Shown here: positions 38,715 through 46,393 of the stretch, piece by piece
Position numbering within the stretch: the first letter of the stretch is position 1
Layout of the letters: every line of letters starts with the position of its first letter
Source of the DNA: Immundisolibacter cernigliae
GTDB lineage: Bacteria > Pseudomonadota > Gammaproteobacteria > Immundisolibacterales > Immundisolibacteraceae
Assembly (NCBI RefSeq): GCF_001697225.1
Contig: NZ_CP014671.1
Coordinates: forward strand, 310,001-374,000
Direction of reading: 5' to 3'
Length of the DNA stretch: 64,000 bases
Made by a program: the position numbers and the translations under genes
Notes under the pieces: generated by a model
The model's database searches: none
What the model saw: only the letters and a program-made list of their open reading frames with translations
Told to the model about the DNA's origin: nothing

Positions 38715-39955
38715 TAAGGATCTCCGGAACCGCCGCTGCAAGAGCGCTCGATATCCGCGCCCACCATCAAGCCCCAGAAATGGGACGTGCCCTGAAAGTG
38801 CGCATCCTGTTCAAAGACAACGATAGCCGGCGCGAAACGGCTGCCTATTACCTGGTTGTTGGACAGATTGCAATCGCCAGTCACCCAAAAAAGACCCGTC
38901 GAGTTGGCATTCAGACCACTGCAATTCGGTATGACGTTGCCTGCAGAGGCGGCGCTGGCCTTGACCGCCGCCTTGGAACGCCCGAAGACGTAGGCAAATA
39001 TGTCGCCGGGAAAATTGGGATCGTTGTCGACGACATCATCGTTGACCCCCACGTCATTGCCACTGTAGGGGCTTTTCTCGGCGGGATTGACCTGGCATAC
39101 GCACTGGTTCCAGGTCGGCGTGTCGTCCGTCGCAGGGTCTACGATATCGGGGCCGATACAGCGGGTGTCGGTCGGCGAAGGCCCGTCCCGGAAAGAGCCA
39201 AATCCACAGGTTTGCCATGTGCCGCTCGAAGGGAGCGGATCCTCGGACCAGATGGACAGCATCTGCCCGCTGCCGGTGAGGTCATCACAGTTGGATAGAT
39301 TGACCTCCGAGATGTCGAGGTCGTGGTTGGGGTTGCCGACCACGGTGAAGTTGCCCCCAACGGCACCGTCGGCGCCATCAGTGGCGGCACCGGGCCGGGC
39401 TGGGCGATCAAATAGCGCGACATGCTCTGGCGCACCACGGCGCGGCCGGTACCGTCAGCAGAGGATGCCTGCGCCACCAAGGTGACCGGTTGGAAGCTGG
39501 TCGTAGCGGTAATGGGCGTCCCGTCGTTCTGGGTCAGGATGAACGGGCCGTCGGCGGAGTCCCAGGTCAGACCACTCAGAGCGTCGCCGCCACTCAACGT
39601 GTAGACGTTGACCCAGGACCAAGCAGATCCGAACTGGTTGGCCGTGCCATCGCCGCAAGGCGGCGTGGTCTCGGTGCCGGCACAGGCGGTCCAGCCCCAG
39701 CCCGAGAACCCCTGACGGTTGGCAGCCAGGAATGCCTTGGCCCGGTCCAGGCCGGCTTCGGCGGTGGCGAAGGCTTCCTTGTGCCGGTATTCGTTGGCCG
39801 ACATGCGCTGTTCCTGAATGCCCACCTTGGCGGCGAAGAAGGTCAGGAAGGTGGCGGCGATCAGCAGCACGATGGCCACTACCAGGGTGGACACGCCGCG
39901 CTGGTGGGCTTTGGCCGCAAAGCTCTGGATGTGCATGGGCGGTGCTCCGGGCGGG

Positions 39956-40699
39956 TTACAGAACGGCGTCGTTGCGCAGGCGGATTTTTTCCACCAACTG
40001 ACGGCAGACGACGTCGATGTTGGTGCAGTCGGCGGTTGTCGTTGCATTATTCGGGTCGAGACTGCGAGTGTGGGTGGCGGCACGCAGGTTGACGATGACG
40101 GTACGTACCGCAACGCCCGACATGCCCGGCTCGGTAGTGGTGGTGAAGACGAGGCTACGCACCCAGGCAATGTTTCCGTCAGTGACGGGCTGCCAACCGC
40201 CACCGCCGCAACTCCAAGTCCCCGTGTGGTTGTAAGTCTCAATCTCTCCGGCGGTGTTGAGCCGATACCCGAATCGATTAGTCGCAGCGGTATCGTCATC
40301 AGCGGTGCCGTCACCGGTGCTGACGCTATAAGCGAGCCGCACGCAGGAATTGGCGGCCACGCCGGACATGTTGCTGACCGTCCACATGCCAGCAGTGGGG
40401 GCGGTCGAGAACGGATTGTCGGAGCCCAACAGGGACGGCTGCCAGGCAAGGGTGCGCACGCCGGCCCGCCGGATGTCCCGCGTCATCAGGGACATGACGG
40501 CGCGCATTTCCTCGTTCAGGCGCACGGCCTTGATGTTCTGGGCGTTGGCCTGGTAGGTGCTCATGAACACCCCCATCACGCCGCCGATCACGACCAGCCC
40601 CAGCACCAGGGAGACCATCAGTTCGATGAGGGTGAAACCGGCCGAGCGTGCCCGCTGCGGCCGGGCACGGAGATTCTGACGCATTAGGCTCTTGATCAT
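39956..40699 (-). CDS. pilW: PilW-like minor pilin
   Basis: About 247 residues. The prepilin signature is [20 protein letters not shown] with Gly before the cleavage site and Glu5; the region after it (NEEMRAVMSLMTRDIRRAG) is typical of PilW. PilW helps prime pilus assembly. ATG at 40699 overlaps the fimT stop by four bases (ATGA), favouring it over an ATG ten codons upstream. The gene ends 19 bases before pilX. Confidence 0.85.
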   Translation of the reverse strand: MIKSLMRQNLRARPQRARSAGFTLIELMVSLVLGLVVIGGVMGVFMSTYQANAQNIKAVRLNEEMRAVMSLMTRDIRRAGVRTLAWQPSLLGSDNPFSTAPTAGMWTVSNMSGVAANSCVRLAYSVSTGDGTADDDTAATNRFGYRLNTAGEIETYNHTGTWSCGGGGWQPVTDGNIAWVRSLVFTTTTEPGMSGVAVRTVIVNLRAATHTRSLDPNNATTTADCTNIDVVCRQLVEKIRLRNDAVL

Positions 40700-41310
40700 G
40701 GGCAGGGAGGTGGAGATGTTGATGGACATGGCTGATATCCCGGCATGCCAGTGGTAGTGCAAATGAGAACCCGCCCGAGCGGACTGACGCGCACCTGCAA
40801 TTTGTCATTCTTGAGCACAAGGCATGCGGTTCCCGCCACATCCGCTGTTCCACGATGGGGCTCGAATTCAGCTCTTGGCAAAGCCACCGCTGGCGACGTC
40901 GCAGCCTGAAAAGTGACCTTGATAGAGACACCCGGGTAGTCGGTGCTTTGAGTCACTCGCAGCACATTTTCCGGCTGAAGATCACCGGCCGAGTCTCGAT
41001 AGTAAAGCTGGCACGCATTTGCATCACTCAGGGGCACGGAAGGATCGCAGGTGGTTCCAGTTCGTGAGCCGTAGGCCCATGTCGTCGACGGCCCCGCACC
41101 GGAAAACGTGACGGTGACGTCCTGATTGCGCTTGATCGCCTCGGTCCGCGCCAGTTGCAGGTCGTTGTAGACGCTCTCCGCCGCGCCCTTGAGCCGGTTG
41201 CGCTCCAGCATCTTGGTGTACGCCGGCACGGCGATGGCGGCCAGAATGCCGATGATGGTCACCGTCACGAGCAGCTCGATCAGCGTGAATCCGAAACTTT
41301 TTCTCAGCAC
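40696..41310 (-). CDS. fimT: FimT/GspH-type minor pseudopilin
   Basis: A 204-residue prepilin: leader then FGFTLIELLVTVTIIGILAA, and the GspH/FimT block ESVYNDLQLARTEAIKRNQD. The C-terminal half has three or four Cys likely to form disulfides. The start is GTG. It is first in the minor-pilin operon fimT-pilW-pilX-pilV and divergent from pilE. No pilY1 follows. Confidence 0.9.
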   Translation of the reverse strand: MLRKSFGFTLIELLVTVTIIGILAAIAVPAYTKMLERNRLKGAAESVYNDLQLARTEAIKRNQDVTVTFSGAGPSTTWAYGSRTGTTCDPSVPLSDANACQLYYRDSAGDLQPENVLRVTQSTDYPGVSIKVTFQAATSPAVALPRAEFEPHRGTADVAGTACLVLKNDKLQVRVSPLGRVLICTTTGMPGYQPCPSTSPPPCP

Positions 41311-41429
41311 CGCCTAAACTCCCTTCGGTCGCAGCCGATTCTATGACCATGTATCGGCACCCGGAGCGGTGGGTTGACACCGTTCGTCGGGGCACAGGCG
41401 CCGTTGGTCGGAAAGCAGGGTAAACGAGT

Positions 41430-41843
41430 ATGCACGGACACACACGCACACGCGGTTTCACGTTGATCGAGTTGATGATCGTCGTGGCGATGATCGGCAT
41501 TCTGGCCGCCATCGCCGTGCCGGCGTACCAGGAGTACGCCCGCAAGGCGCGGCGGGCCGACGCCAAGCGGGCGTTGATCGCACTGCAGTTGCAGCAGGAG
41601 AAGTGGCGGGCGAGCAATATCAGGTACACCACCACGTTAGCTGACCTGAACTGGCCGAGCACCTCGAACGACGGTTACTACAGACTGAGAATCTTCCCTG
41701 TAGCCAATGTCAGCGCCACTGCCTACAACATGGAAGCCCAGCCCATCGGTCGACAGGCCAACGACCGCTGCCGCACGTTTGCCGTCAACCAGAACGGCAA
41801 CAACACGACCGGCAGTTACGCCGACGCCGACTGCTGGAAATAA
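41430..41843 (+). CDS. pilE: PilE-like type IV pilin
   Basis: A 137-residue pilin with leader MHGHTRTRG, then [20 protein letters not shown] and [22 protein letters not shown]-terminal Cys pair (DRCRTF and DADCWK) forms the D-loop disulfide. It is of the minor PilE class found at the ends of minor-pilin operons; here it is divergent from them, across a 119-base gap that must hold both promoters. Confidence 0.9.
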   Translation: MHGHTRTRGFTLIELMIVVAMIGILAAIAVPAYQEYARKARRADAKRALIALQLQQEKWRASNIRYTTTLADLNWPSTSNDGYYRLRIFPVANVSATAYNMEAQPIGRQANDRCRTFAVNQNGNNTTGSYADADCWK

Positions 41844-41875
41844 CGCCGGACGACGGGTGACGGCCTGGCGCAGCC

Positions 41876-42169
41876 GTGGGAGGCCCGCCCTCGGGCCGAA
41901 TGCTTGATTCGAAGATTCGCGGCGGGGGCGCCGCTCCCACAGAAAAACTCTCGTGGGAGGCCCGCCCTCGGGCCGAATGCTTGATCTGAAGATTCGCGGC
42001 GGGGGCGCCGCTCCCACGGGAAAACCCTGTGGGAGGCCCGCCCTCGGGCCGAATGCTGGATCTGAAGATTCGCGGCGGGGGCGCCGCTCCCACGGGAAAA
42101 CCCTGTGGGAGGCCCGCCCTCGGGCCGAATGCTGGATTCGGGGATTCGCGGCGGGGGCGCCGCTCCCAC
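41876..42169. repeat. Tandem array of four B elements
   Basis: Four 65-bp copies at 41876, 41953, 42029 and 42105, period 76-77 bases. The 11-12-base spacers are almost identical (gggaaaaccct twice). Within each copy only a central stretch of about 12 bases varies (tgcttgattcgaa, tgctggatctgaa and so on). With the following C element it fills much of the 681 bases between pilE and the ParE-type pair. Confidence 0.9.
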
Positions 42170-42198
42170 GGGGGCACCTGACCGGGCAGCCAGCGTAG

Positions 42199-42305
42199 GT
42201 GGGCAAAGCGCAGCGTGCCCACGCGGACACGGCGCCGGTCGCCGCATGCGGCTCATCGAAACCTCGTCAGAACCGCGTGGGCACGGCCTTATGGCCTTTA
42301 CCCAC
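42199..42305. repeat. C element
   Basis: A 107-bp copy nearly identical to 31899-32006, in the same orientation. The following 219 bases up to the antitoxin start hold nothing recognised apart from a possible promoter region. Confidence 0.85.
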
Positions 42306-42524
42306 CCGCTGGCTGCCTGGGCGTTAAACTCCAGCCTTGAGGGTTCGTTGTTCGAGCCCAGTGAGTTCGCGCCGTAGCGAAGGTGTCTTGCGGCCTCAGT
42401 TCGAAGCAGCGTTGCAACCGTCCGTCAAGGAGAAAACCGTCATCATGGAGCGGATCGGCGGCGTGTTGTTCAAGCATGAGGTGAAACGCTGGTGCAGGCG
42501 TGTTAACACAACGAGGTAGTCCAT

Positions 42525-42710
42525 ATGGCCAACGTAAAAGAAGCGGCGAAGAAGTTGATCGACCATTTGCCGGATCAGGCAACGTGGGACGATGTCATTT
42601 ACGAGATGTACGTAAAGCAGAAAATCGAGATGGGATTGCAGGCGGTGCGGGAAGGCCGCACGATTCCGCATGAACAGATCGAACGCGAATTCCTCGGCGA
42701 TGAAAATTGA
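42525..42710 (+). CDS. Small antitoxin of a ParE-type pair
   Basis: A 61-residue protein (VKEAAKKLIDHLPDQATWDD, then EMYVKQKIEMGLQAVREGRT) of a widespread antitoxin class found beside ParE/RelE toxins. It overlaps the toxin gene by 11 bases. A gaggt lies upstream of the ATG. Sixth TA pair of the window, again between repeats. Confidence 0.87.
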   Translation: MANVKEAAKKLIDHLPDQATWDDVIYEMYVKQKIEMGLQAVREGRTIPHEQIEREFLGDEN

Positions 42711-43008
42711 GTGGTCGCAACCGGCGCGCGATGATCTGGCACAGATTCGCGCTCACATCGCGGCGGACTCGCCGCGTTACGCACGGCAGTTCTCAGAGCG
42801 CATCATCGGGGCCGTGCGCAAGCTGTGCGAGTTTCCGTTGATCGGGCGCAAGGTGCCGGAAGCCGACCTCGACAACGTGCGCGAACTTATTTTTCAAAAC
42901 TACCGGATCATCTACCATGTCGAAGAACACCACCTGTTCGTCTTGAGCGTGACGCACGGCAGCCGCGATCTGACTCGACAATCCAATCAGCCTTGGGAAA
43001 TCGGGTAA
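42700..43008 (+). CDS. ParE-family toxin
   Basis: A 102-residue toxin: MKIEWSQPARDDLAQIRAHI, FPLIGRKVPEADLDNVRELI and FQNYRIIYHVEEHHLFVLSV followed by THGSRDL match the ParE/RelE plasmid-stabilisation family. ATG at 42700 gives the standard start. Confidence 0.92.
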   Translation: MKIEWSQPARDDLAQIRAHIAADSPRYARQFSERIIGAVRKLCEFPLIGRKVPEADLDNVRELIFQNYRIIYHVEEHHLFVLSVTHGSRDLTRQSNQPWEIG

Positions 43009-43194
43009 CAATACCCGGTACTTGCTGGTATCAAATGGCATGACAGCGAGCGTCTACGATTTCCAAAAACAACGACCGCCACGAAAGGTTTATTTAATTT
43101 TGATCCCTGTCTCGAGCGCCCCACGTGCTCCCTCCCCGTCGCTGCCATTGAAGCCAGCCCGGCAGCAGCGCCGGGCTGTGTCAGGGCCGCGGCG

Positions 43195-43473
43195 TCAGGC
43201 AGGGCGATCCGCATGGGCACGCTGCGCTTTGCCCACCCTCGCTGGCTGCACCTCGTCCAGGATGGCGCCGTCGCTGAAGCGCGCCAGAAACCGGCGCGGG
43301 TCGCGTTCGGCGAATTCGCGCTGCTCCGGGTTTTCCAGCGAGACGTAGGCCTTGCCGGCAAAGACCGCCTTGCACAGGGTGGTCTTGCCCGATTGCCGCG
43401 GTCCGGTCACGGCGAGGATCGGAAAGCCCTTGGCCAGACGTTGCAAGGTACTGGCGGCTTGGCGGGGGATCAT
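43195..43473 (-). pseudogene. N-terminal remnant of an AAA (DUF4143-type) ATPase
   Basis: About 75 residues of a family that is normally near 400 long. It begins MIPRQAASTLQRLAKGFPIL, has the Walker A TGPRQSGKTTLCKAVF and reaches Walker B in AILDEVQPA, where homology stops. The frame then runs into a piece of repeat C (RVGKAQRAHA) and ends. Deletion or recombination at the repeat removed the rest. Confidence 0.83.
43207..43241. repeat. Partial C element, inverted
   Basis: The gtgggcaaagcgcagcgtgc hairpin of repeat C on the minus strand, without the rest of the element. It is the breakpoint of the ATPase remnant. Confidence 0.75.
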
Positions 43474-43476
43474 TTT

Positions 43477-43509
43477 TTACAAATCCAAGTTGTTGGTTTG
43501 GATTTGTAA
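43477..43509. promoter_or_regulatory. 12-bp inverted repeat upstream of the ATPase remnant
   Basis: ttacaaatccaa (43477-43488) and ttggatttgtaa (43498-43509) are exact reverse complements around a 9-base spacer, four bases from the ATPase start codon. It is AT-rich against a GC-rich background and looks like an operator or a leader hairpin of the lost gene. Confidence 0.7.
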
Positions 43510-43555
43510 TCATGCGGGTCGCCGGAAGGCATCGCAAGGTTGTGCCGATACGGCC

Positions 43556-43634
43556 GTGGGAGGCCCGCCCTCGGGCCGAATCGGTTGGCCGCAGCGATCG
43601 CGCTCCGGATTCGCGGCGGGGGCGCCGCTCCCAC
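43556..43634. repeat. B element with longer linker
   Basis: A copy of 79 bp; the linker between halves is longer (gttggccgcagcgatcgcgc) than the usual 12 bases. Confidence 0.83.
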
Positions 43635-43651
43635 ACGGGCGATCATCGCGC

Positions 43652-43707
43652 TGTAGGAGCCCGGCTGTGCCGGGCGATCATCGCGCAGCGAAGCTGCGCT
43701 CCTACAA
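43652..43707. repeat. A-type REP pair
   Basis: A complete inverted pair: gtaggagcccggctgtgccg, then gatcatc, then gcgcagcgaagctgcgctcc ending in tac, downstream of the sulfotransferase gene. Confidence 0.88.
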
Positions 43708-43724
43708 GGTTTTTTCCCAAGCTC

Positions 43725-44636
43725 TCAGGCGCCCGTCTCCAGCGCCCGCCGCAGCGCGGCGTAATCGGCAATGCCCAGCGGGCCGGCAATGTGCTGCTGC
43801 CAGGCGGCGTCCAGTGCGGCCCGCACGGTGTCGGTCAGTTCGGTGGTGTTGGCTCCGGCGCGGCCGGCGCGCACCTTGCTGCCGCCGGTGTTGCCCGGCG
43901 GCAGGCCGCAGGCCGCGTCGCGCGCCTCGCGCAGCAGGTGATCGTCGAACTGGCGGGCGTGGGCGCGCATGAACTCGACGCTCGACTGGTCCAGCACCCG
44001 CTGCAGCAGCGCCCCGTCCAGCGGCACGCCGATGAAGCCCGCGATGCGCCGCACGGCGGCCTCGGGATCGGCCAGCATGGACTCGTAGCACAGCATCAGG
44101 GTGTGCGGTTCCCGCCGCTGCGGCCACCAGGTCTGCAGGTGGCGGTAGTAGTTGAACGGCAGGATCTCGTTCAGGAACAGGTCGCGGGCGATGTCCTGGA
44201 CGGTGACGCTGCCGGCCTCGAAGAACCAGCCGTTCCAGAAGTGGAACTGCGACACCAGCACGTCGCCCGGATCGCGCACGGCGACCAGGTACCGGCCGCC
44301 CTTGGGAATCATCGGCCACGGCAGGTGGCATTTGTAGGCCCGCGGCTGGGCGCGCTGCGGGCCGTCGATGTCGAGGCCCAGATCGAGCGCCGTCTCCAGC
44401 CACGGCACGACCTGCGTGATCTCGTCGAATTCCATGTCGCCGCCGGTGCGCAGGCCGTGCACGATCTGCTGCAGCCAGGTGGTGCCGCTCTTGGGAAAGG
44501 TGGCGATGAACACGTCGCTCGGGCGCGGCTGGAAGGCCAGCGCGCGGCCCATGCTCTGCGGCGTGATCATGTGCTGCACGCGTTCGAGCATTTCCTGGAC
44601 CGAGCGCGGGCGCGTCAGGGGTGGGTTGGTGCTCAT
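43725..44636 (-). CDS. Sulfotransferase
   Basis: A 303-residue PAPS-dependent sulfotransferase of the cytosolic type. The 5'-phosphosulfate loop is FIATFPKSGTTWLQQIVHG; the 3'-phosphate motif is seen as YLVAVRDPGDVLVSQFHF, and the C-terminal RAGRAGANTTELTDTV resembles the RKG-type PAPS-binding loop (degenerate). The acceptor, perhaps an alcohol, phenol or lipid, is unknown. It stands alone between repeats, which suggests separate acquisition. Confidence 0.88.
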   Translation of the reverse strand: MSTNPPLTRPRSVQEMLERVQHMITPQSMGRALAFQPRPSDVFIATFPKSGTTWLQQIVHGLRTGGDMEFDEITQVVPWLETALDLGLDIDGPQRAQPRAYKCHLPWPMIPKGGRYLVAVRDPGDVLVSQFHFWNGWFFEAGSVTVQDIARDLFLNEILPFNYYRHLQTWWPQRREPHTLMLCYESMLADPEAAVRRIAGFIGVPLDGALLQRVLDQSSVEFMRAHARQFDDHLLREARDAACGLPPGNTGGSKVRAGRAGANTTELTDTVRAALDAAWQQHIAGPLGIADYAALRRALETGA

Positions 44637-44698
44637 TCGGTGAACTCCTTGGTCGGGGTTGCTGGGTTGCGGAATCGGGGCGCGAGCAGGATGCGGGG

Positions 44699-44781
44699 TG
44701 ATCGCGCTCCTACGGCGCGATGATCGGCCTGTGGGAGCGCAGCTGCGCTGCGCGATCGCCCGGCGGAGCCGGGCTCCTACA
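44699..44781. repeat. A/B hybrid REP cluster upstream of the RAYT gene
   Basis: In the 294 bases between the sulfotransferase and the RAYT gene: a half-REP (gcgctcctac), a unit with head GTGGGAG but an A-type stem (gcgcagctgcgctgcgc at 44736-44752), and an inverse cggcggagccgggctcctac unit. It mixes the heads of A and B. Confidence 0.78.
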
Positions 44782-44930
44782 GGGGGATGATATTGCTTGT
44801 CATCTCGCCACCCGTCGCGCGCGATAATTTCGTTTCCGGCAGGTAAGAATGCGGCGATGATCGCCCACCGCAGGTAAAAATGCCGCGCGGCTTTTCTGCA
44901 TCGCTCGCTGCGCCAGCGCTCAGATCAGGC

Positions 44931-45383
44931 ATGGACCGCATCAGCACGTCTCCACACGGCCGGGATCTGCGAAAAGGCCGCTGGTCGCTATCGGGACAGG
45001 TGTACCTCCTCACGGTGGTTACGGTGGACAGGGCGCCCCGGTTTGCCGAATGGACGGTCGCCCGTCAGGCGGTCCGCGCCTTCCACTCGCCGCCGGTCGC
45101 TGCCCAGGTGACGACCCTGGCCTTCGTGGTCATGCCGGACCATGTGCACTGGCTGGCGCAGCTGAATCACGGCGGCACGGTTTCGGAAGCGGTTCGCCTG
45201 TACAAGGCGACCGTGTCGGTGGCGCTGGGCGGCGGCGCGTGGCAGCGCGGCTTTCATGATCGGGCCTTGCGCCGGCAGGATGATGTGCGTGCGGTCGCGC
45301 GCTATATCGTGGCCAATCCGCTGCGCGCAGGGCTGGTGCGGGATATCGGGGACTATCCTCACTGGGATGCCGTGTGGTTGTAG
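44931..45383 (+). CDS. REP-associated tyrosine transposase (RAYT, Y1/HUH)
   Basis: A 150-residue Y1 transposase-family protein. The HUH motif lies in FVVMPDHVHWLAQL and the catalytic Tyr in AVARYIVANPLRAGLV. RAYTs bind and cut REP hairpins at a GTAG-type tetranucleotide and are thought to spread REPs. REP elements lie on both sides, and its TAG stop codon is part of the GTAG head of the first downstream REP. ATG at 44931 fits the RAYT start (LRKGRWSLSGQVYLLTVVT); an upstream ATG at 44880 is possible. Confidence 0.92.
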   Translation: MDRISTSPHGRDLRKGRWSLSGQVYLLTVVTVDRAPRFAEWTVARQAVRAFHSPPVAAQVTTLAFVVMPDHVHWLAQLNHGGTVSEAVRLYKATVSVALGGGAWQRGFHDRALRRQDDVRAVARYIVANPLRAGLVRDIGDYPHWDAVWL

Positions 45384-45554
45384 GTGGTGATCGCCCGGCA
45401 TAGCCGGGCTCCTACAGGGGGGTACGCAGTGTGGTTGTAGGTGGTGATCGCCCGGCATAGCCGGGCTCCTACAGGGGGATACGCAGCGTTGGCCATCGCC
45501 CGGCGGAGCCGGGCTCCTACAGCGCGATGATCGCCCGGCATAGCCGGGAGCGCA
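45372..45554. repeat. REP cluster with a 57-bp tandem duplication at the RAYT 3' end
   Basis: Bases 45372-45428 are repeated almost exactly at 45429-45485, including the last codons and stop of the RAYT gene (gtgtggttgtaggtggtgat) and an A-type hairpin (ggcatagccgggctcctaca). Two more A hairpins follow (about 45496-45522 and 45529-45554). The cluster fills the 199 bases up to the convergent LuxR-type gene. Confidence 0.87.
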
Positions 45555-45582
45555 CGGCCGCGAGATGGCCAGCGGCGGGGCG

Positions 45583-46242
45583 TCAGTGCGGCCCTGTTCG
45601 CGCGGCGCTGGCGCGCTCGGCGCGGCCGGTGACCAGCAGGGCCAGCTGCAGGCGGCCGGGGATGCCCAGCTTGCTGAACACGGCGCCCAGGTGGGCCTTG
45701 ACGGTGCGCTCGGTGATGTCGAGCCGGCGCGCGATGATCTTGTTGCTGACGCCCTCCCCGACCAGCACGGCGATTTCGCGCTCGCGCGGGGTCAGCGCAT
45801 CGAACGCCGCCGTGTCGATGTTCGAGGGACTGCGCGGCGCCGGGCTGCTGATGATCATCTGCACCAGGCGGTCGATGAGCTTGCGACCGGCCCAGACTTC
45901 GCCCGCCTGCACGGTACTTATGACCTTCGTCAGAAGCCGCGGGTCGATGTAGAGGTTGCAATATCCGCGGGCACCGGCGCGCAGGGCGGCGATGCCCTCG
46001 TCCTCGTTCGGGCTGCGGCTCATGACCACCGTCCGGCAGCCGGCATGGCGGCCGATCAGGTCCGCCACCGCGGCCATGCCGCCGAGACCGGCGAGCTCCA
46101 GATCCAGCAACAGCAGCGGCGCCGGATGCAGCGCCAGCAAGGCCGCCAACTCGACGTTGTGCTGTGCCGACGCGGACCCGTCCGCCACGGCGCCGCTCCA
46201 GCGCTCCCGAACGGCGGCGTCACTGCTGGCCAGAATGATCAT
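45583..46242 (-). CDS. LuxR-type (NarL-family) response regulator
   Basis: A 219-residue regulator. The receiver-like N-terminal domain has the likely phosphoacceptor in LLLLDLELAGLGG; the C-terminal domain is a LuxR helix-turn-helix (FDALTPREREIAVLVGEG, KIIARRLDITERTVKAHLGA). No kinase is adjacent. It lies downstream of and on the same strand as the lapBC-like genes, separated by a D array, so it may or may not control them. Confidence 0.9.
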   Translation of the reverse strand: MIILASSDAAVRERWSGAVADGSASAQHNVELAALLALHPAPLLLLDLELAGLGGMAAVADLIGRHAGCRTVVMSRSPNEDEGIAALRAGARGYCNLYIDPRLLTKVISTVQAGEVWAGRKLIDRLVQMIISSPAPRSPSNIDTAAFDALTPREREIAVLVGEGVSNKIIARRLDITERTVKAHLGAVFSKLGIPGRLQLALLVTGRAERASAARTGPH

Positions 46243-46310
46243 GCCGCGAATCTACCGTTTGAATCCGTGATGTCGTTATCGTCAAAAACGCGCCCTGTCG
46301 AGTCTGTTAA

Positions 46311-46393
46311 GGAAGCGCTGAATAAATCCATCCTGGATTTCCCAGCGCCCGCATCCCCGGGCTGCGGGAAACGCCGAATACTTCAGCGTTTCC
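46311..46393. repeat. D array, short form
   Basis: After ggaagcgctgaataaatcc come the same small hairpin as at 30.66 kb (aaatccatcctggattt), a gcatccccgggctgc stretch and a terminal ggaaacgc...gcgtttcc hairpin. It lies directly after the lapC-like stop codon and probably ends that transcript. Confidence 0.75.

Larger units (their letters stand above)
37412..39936 (-). pseudogene. pilX: PilX-like minor pilin gene, frameshifted and interrupted by an IS
   Basis: The N-terminal piece starts at 39936 (leader MHIQSFAAKAHQRG, then VSTLVVAIVLLIAATFLTFF and ANEYRHKEAFATAEAGLDRA, the PilX pattern). Near 39381-39390 the frame is lost: one missing base would join LIAQPGPVPP to TDGADGAVGGNFTVVGNPNH. The second piece runs to about 38712 (IERSCSGGSGDPYY), where an IS481-type element intervenes, and the last piece resumes as YDDPGWNNYVGG and ends WNDSIR at 37412. 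Without the IS the junction reads well as DPYYDDPGW. Two independent lesions suggest a long-lost gene, or an IS insertion plus a sequencing error. Confidence 0.85.

Noticed and set aside
41876-42169. CRISPR-like periodic array
   Set aside because: Repeats are 65 bp and strongly palindromic, the spacers are 11-12 bases and nearly identical, and no cas gene is present.
42337-42519. Possible small gene before the ParE-type antitoxin
   Set aside because: No ribosome-binding site, atypical composition and no recognisable domain; more likely the promoter region of the TA pair.
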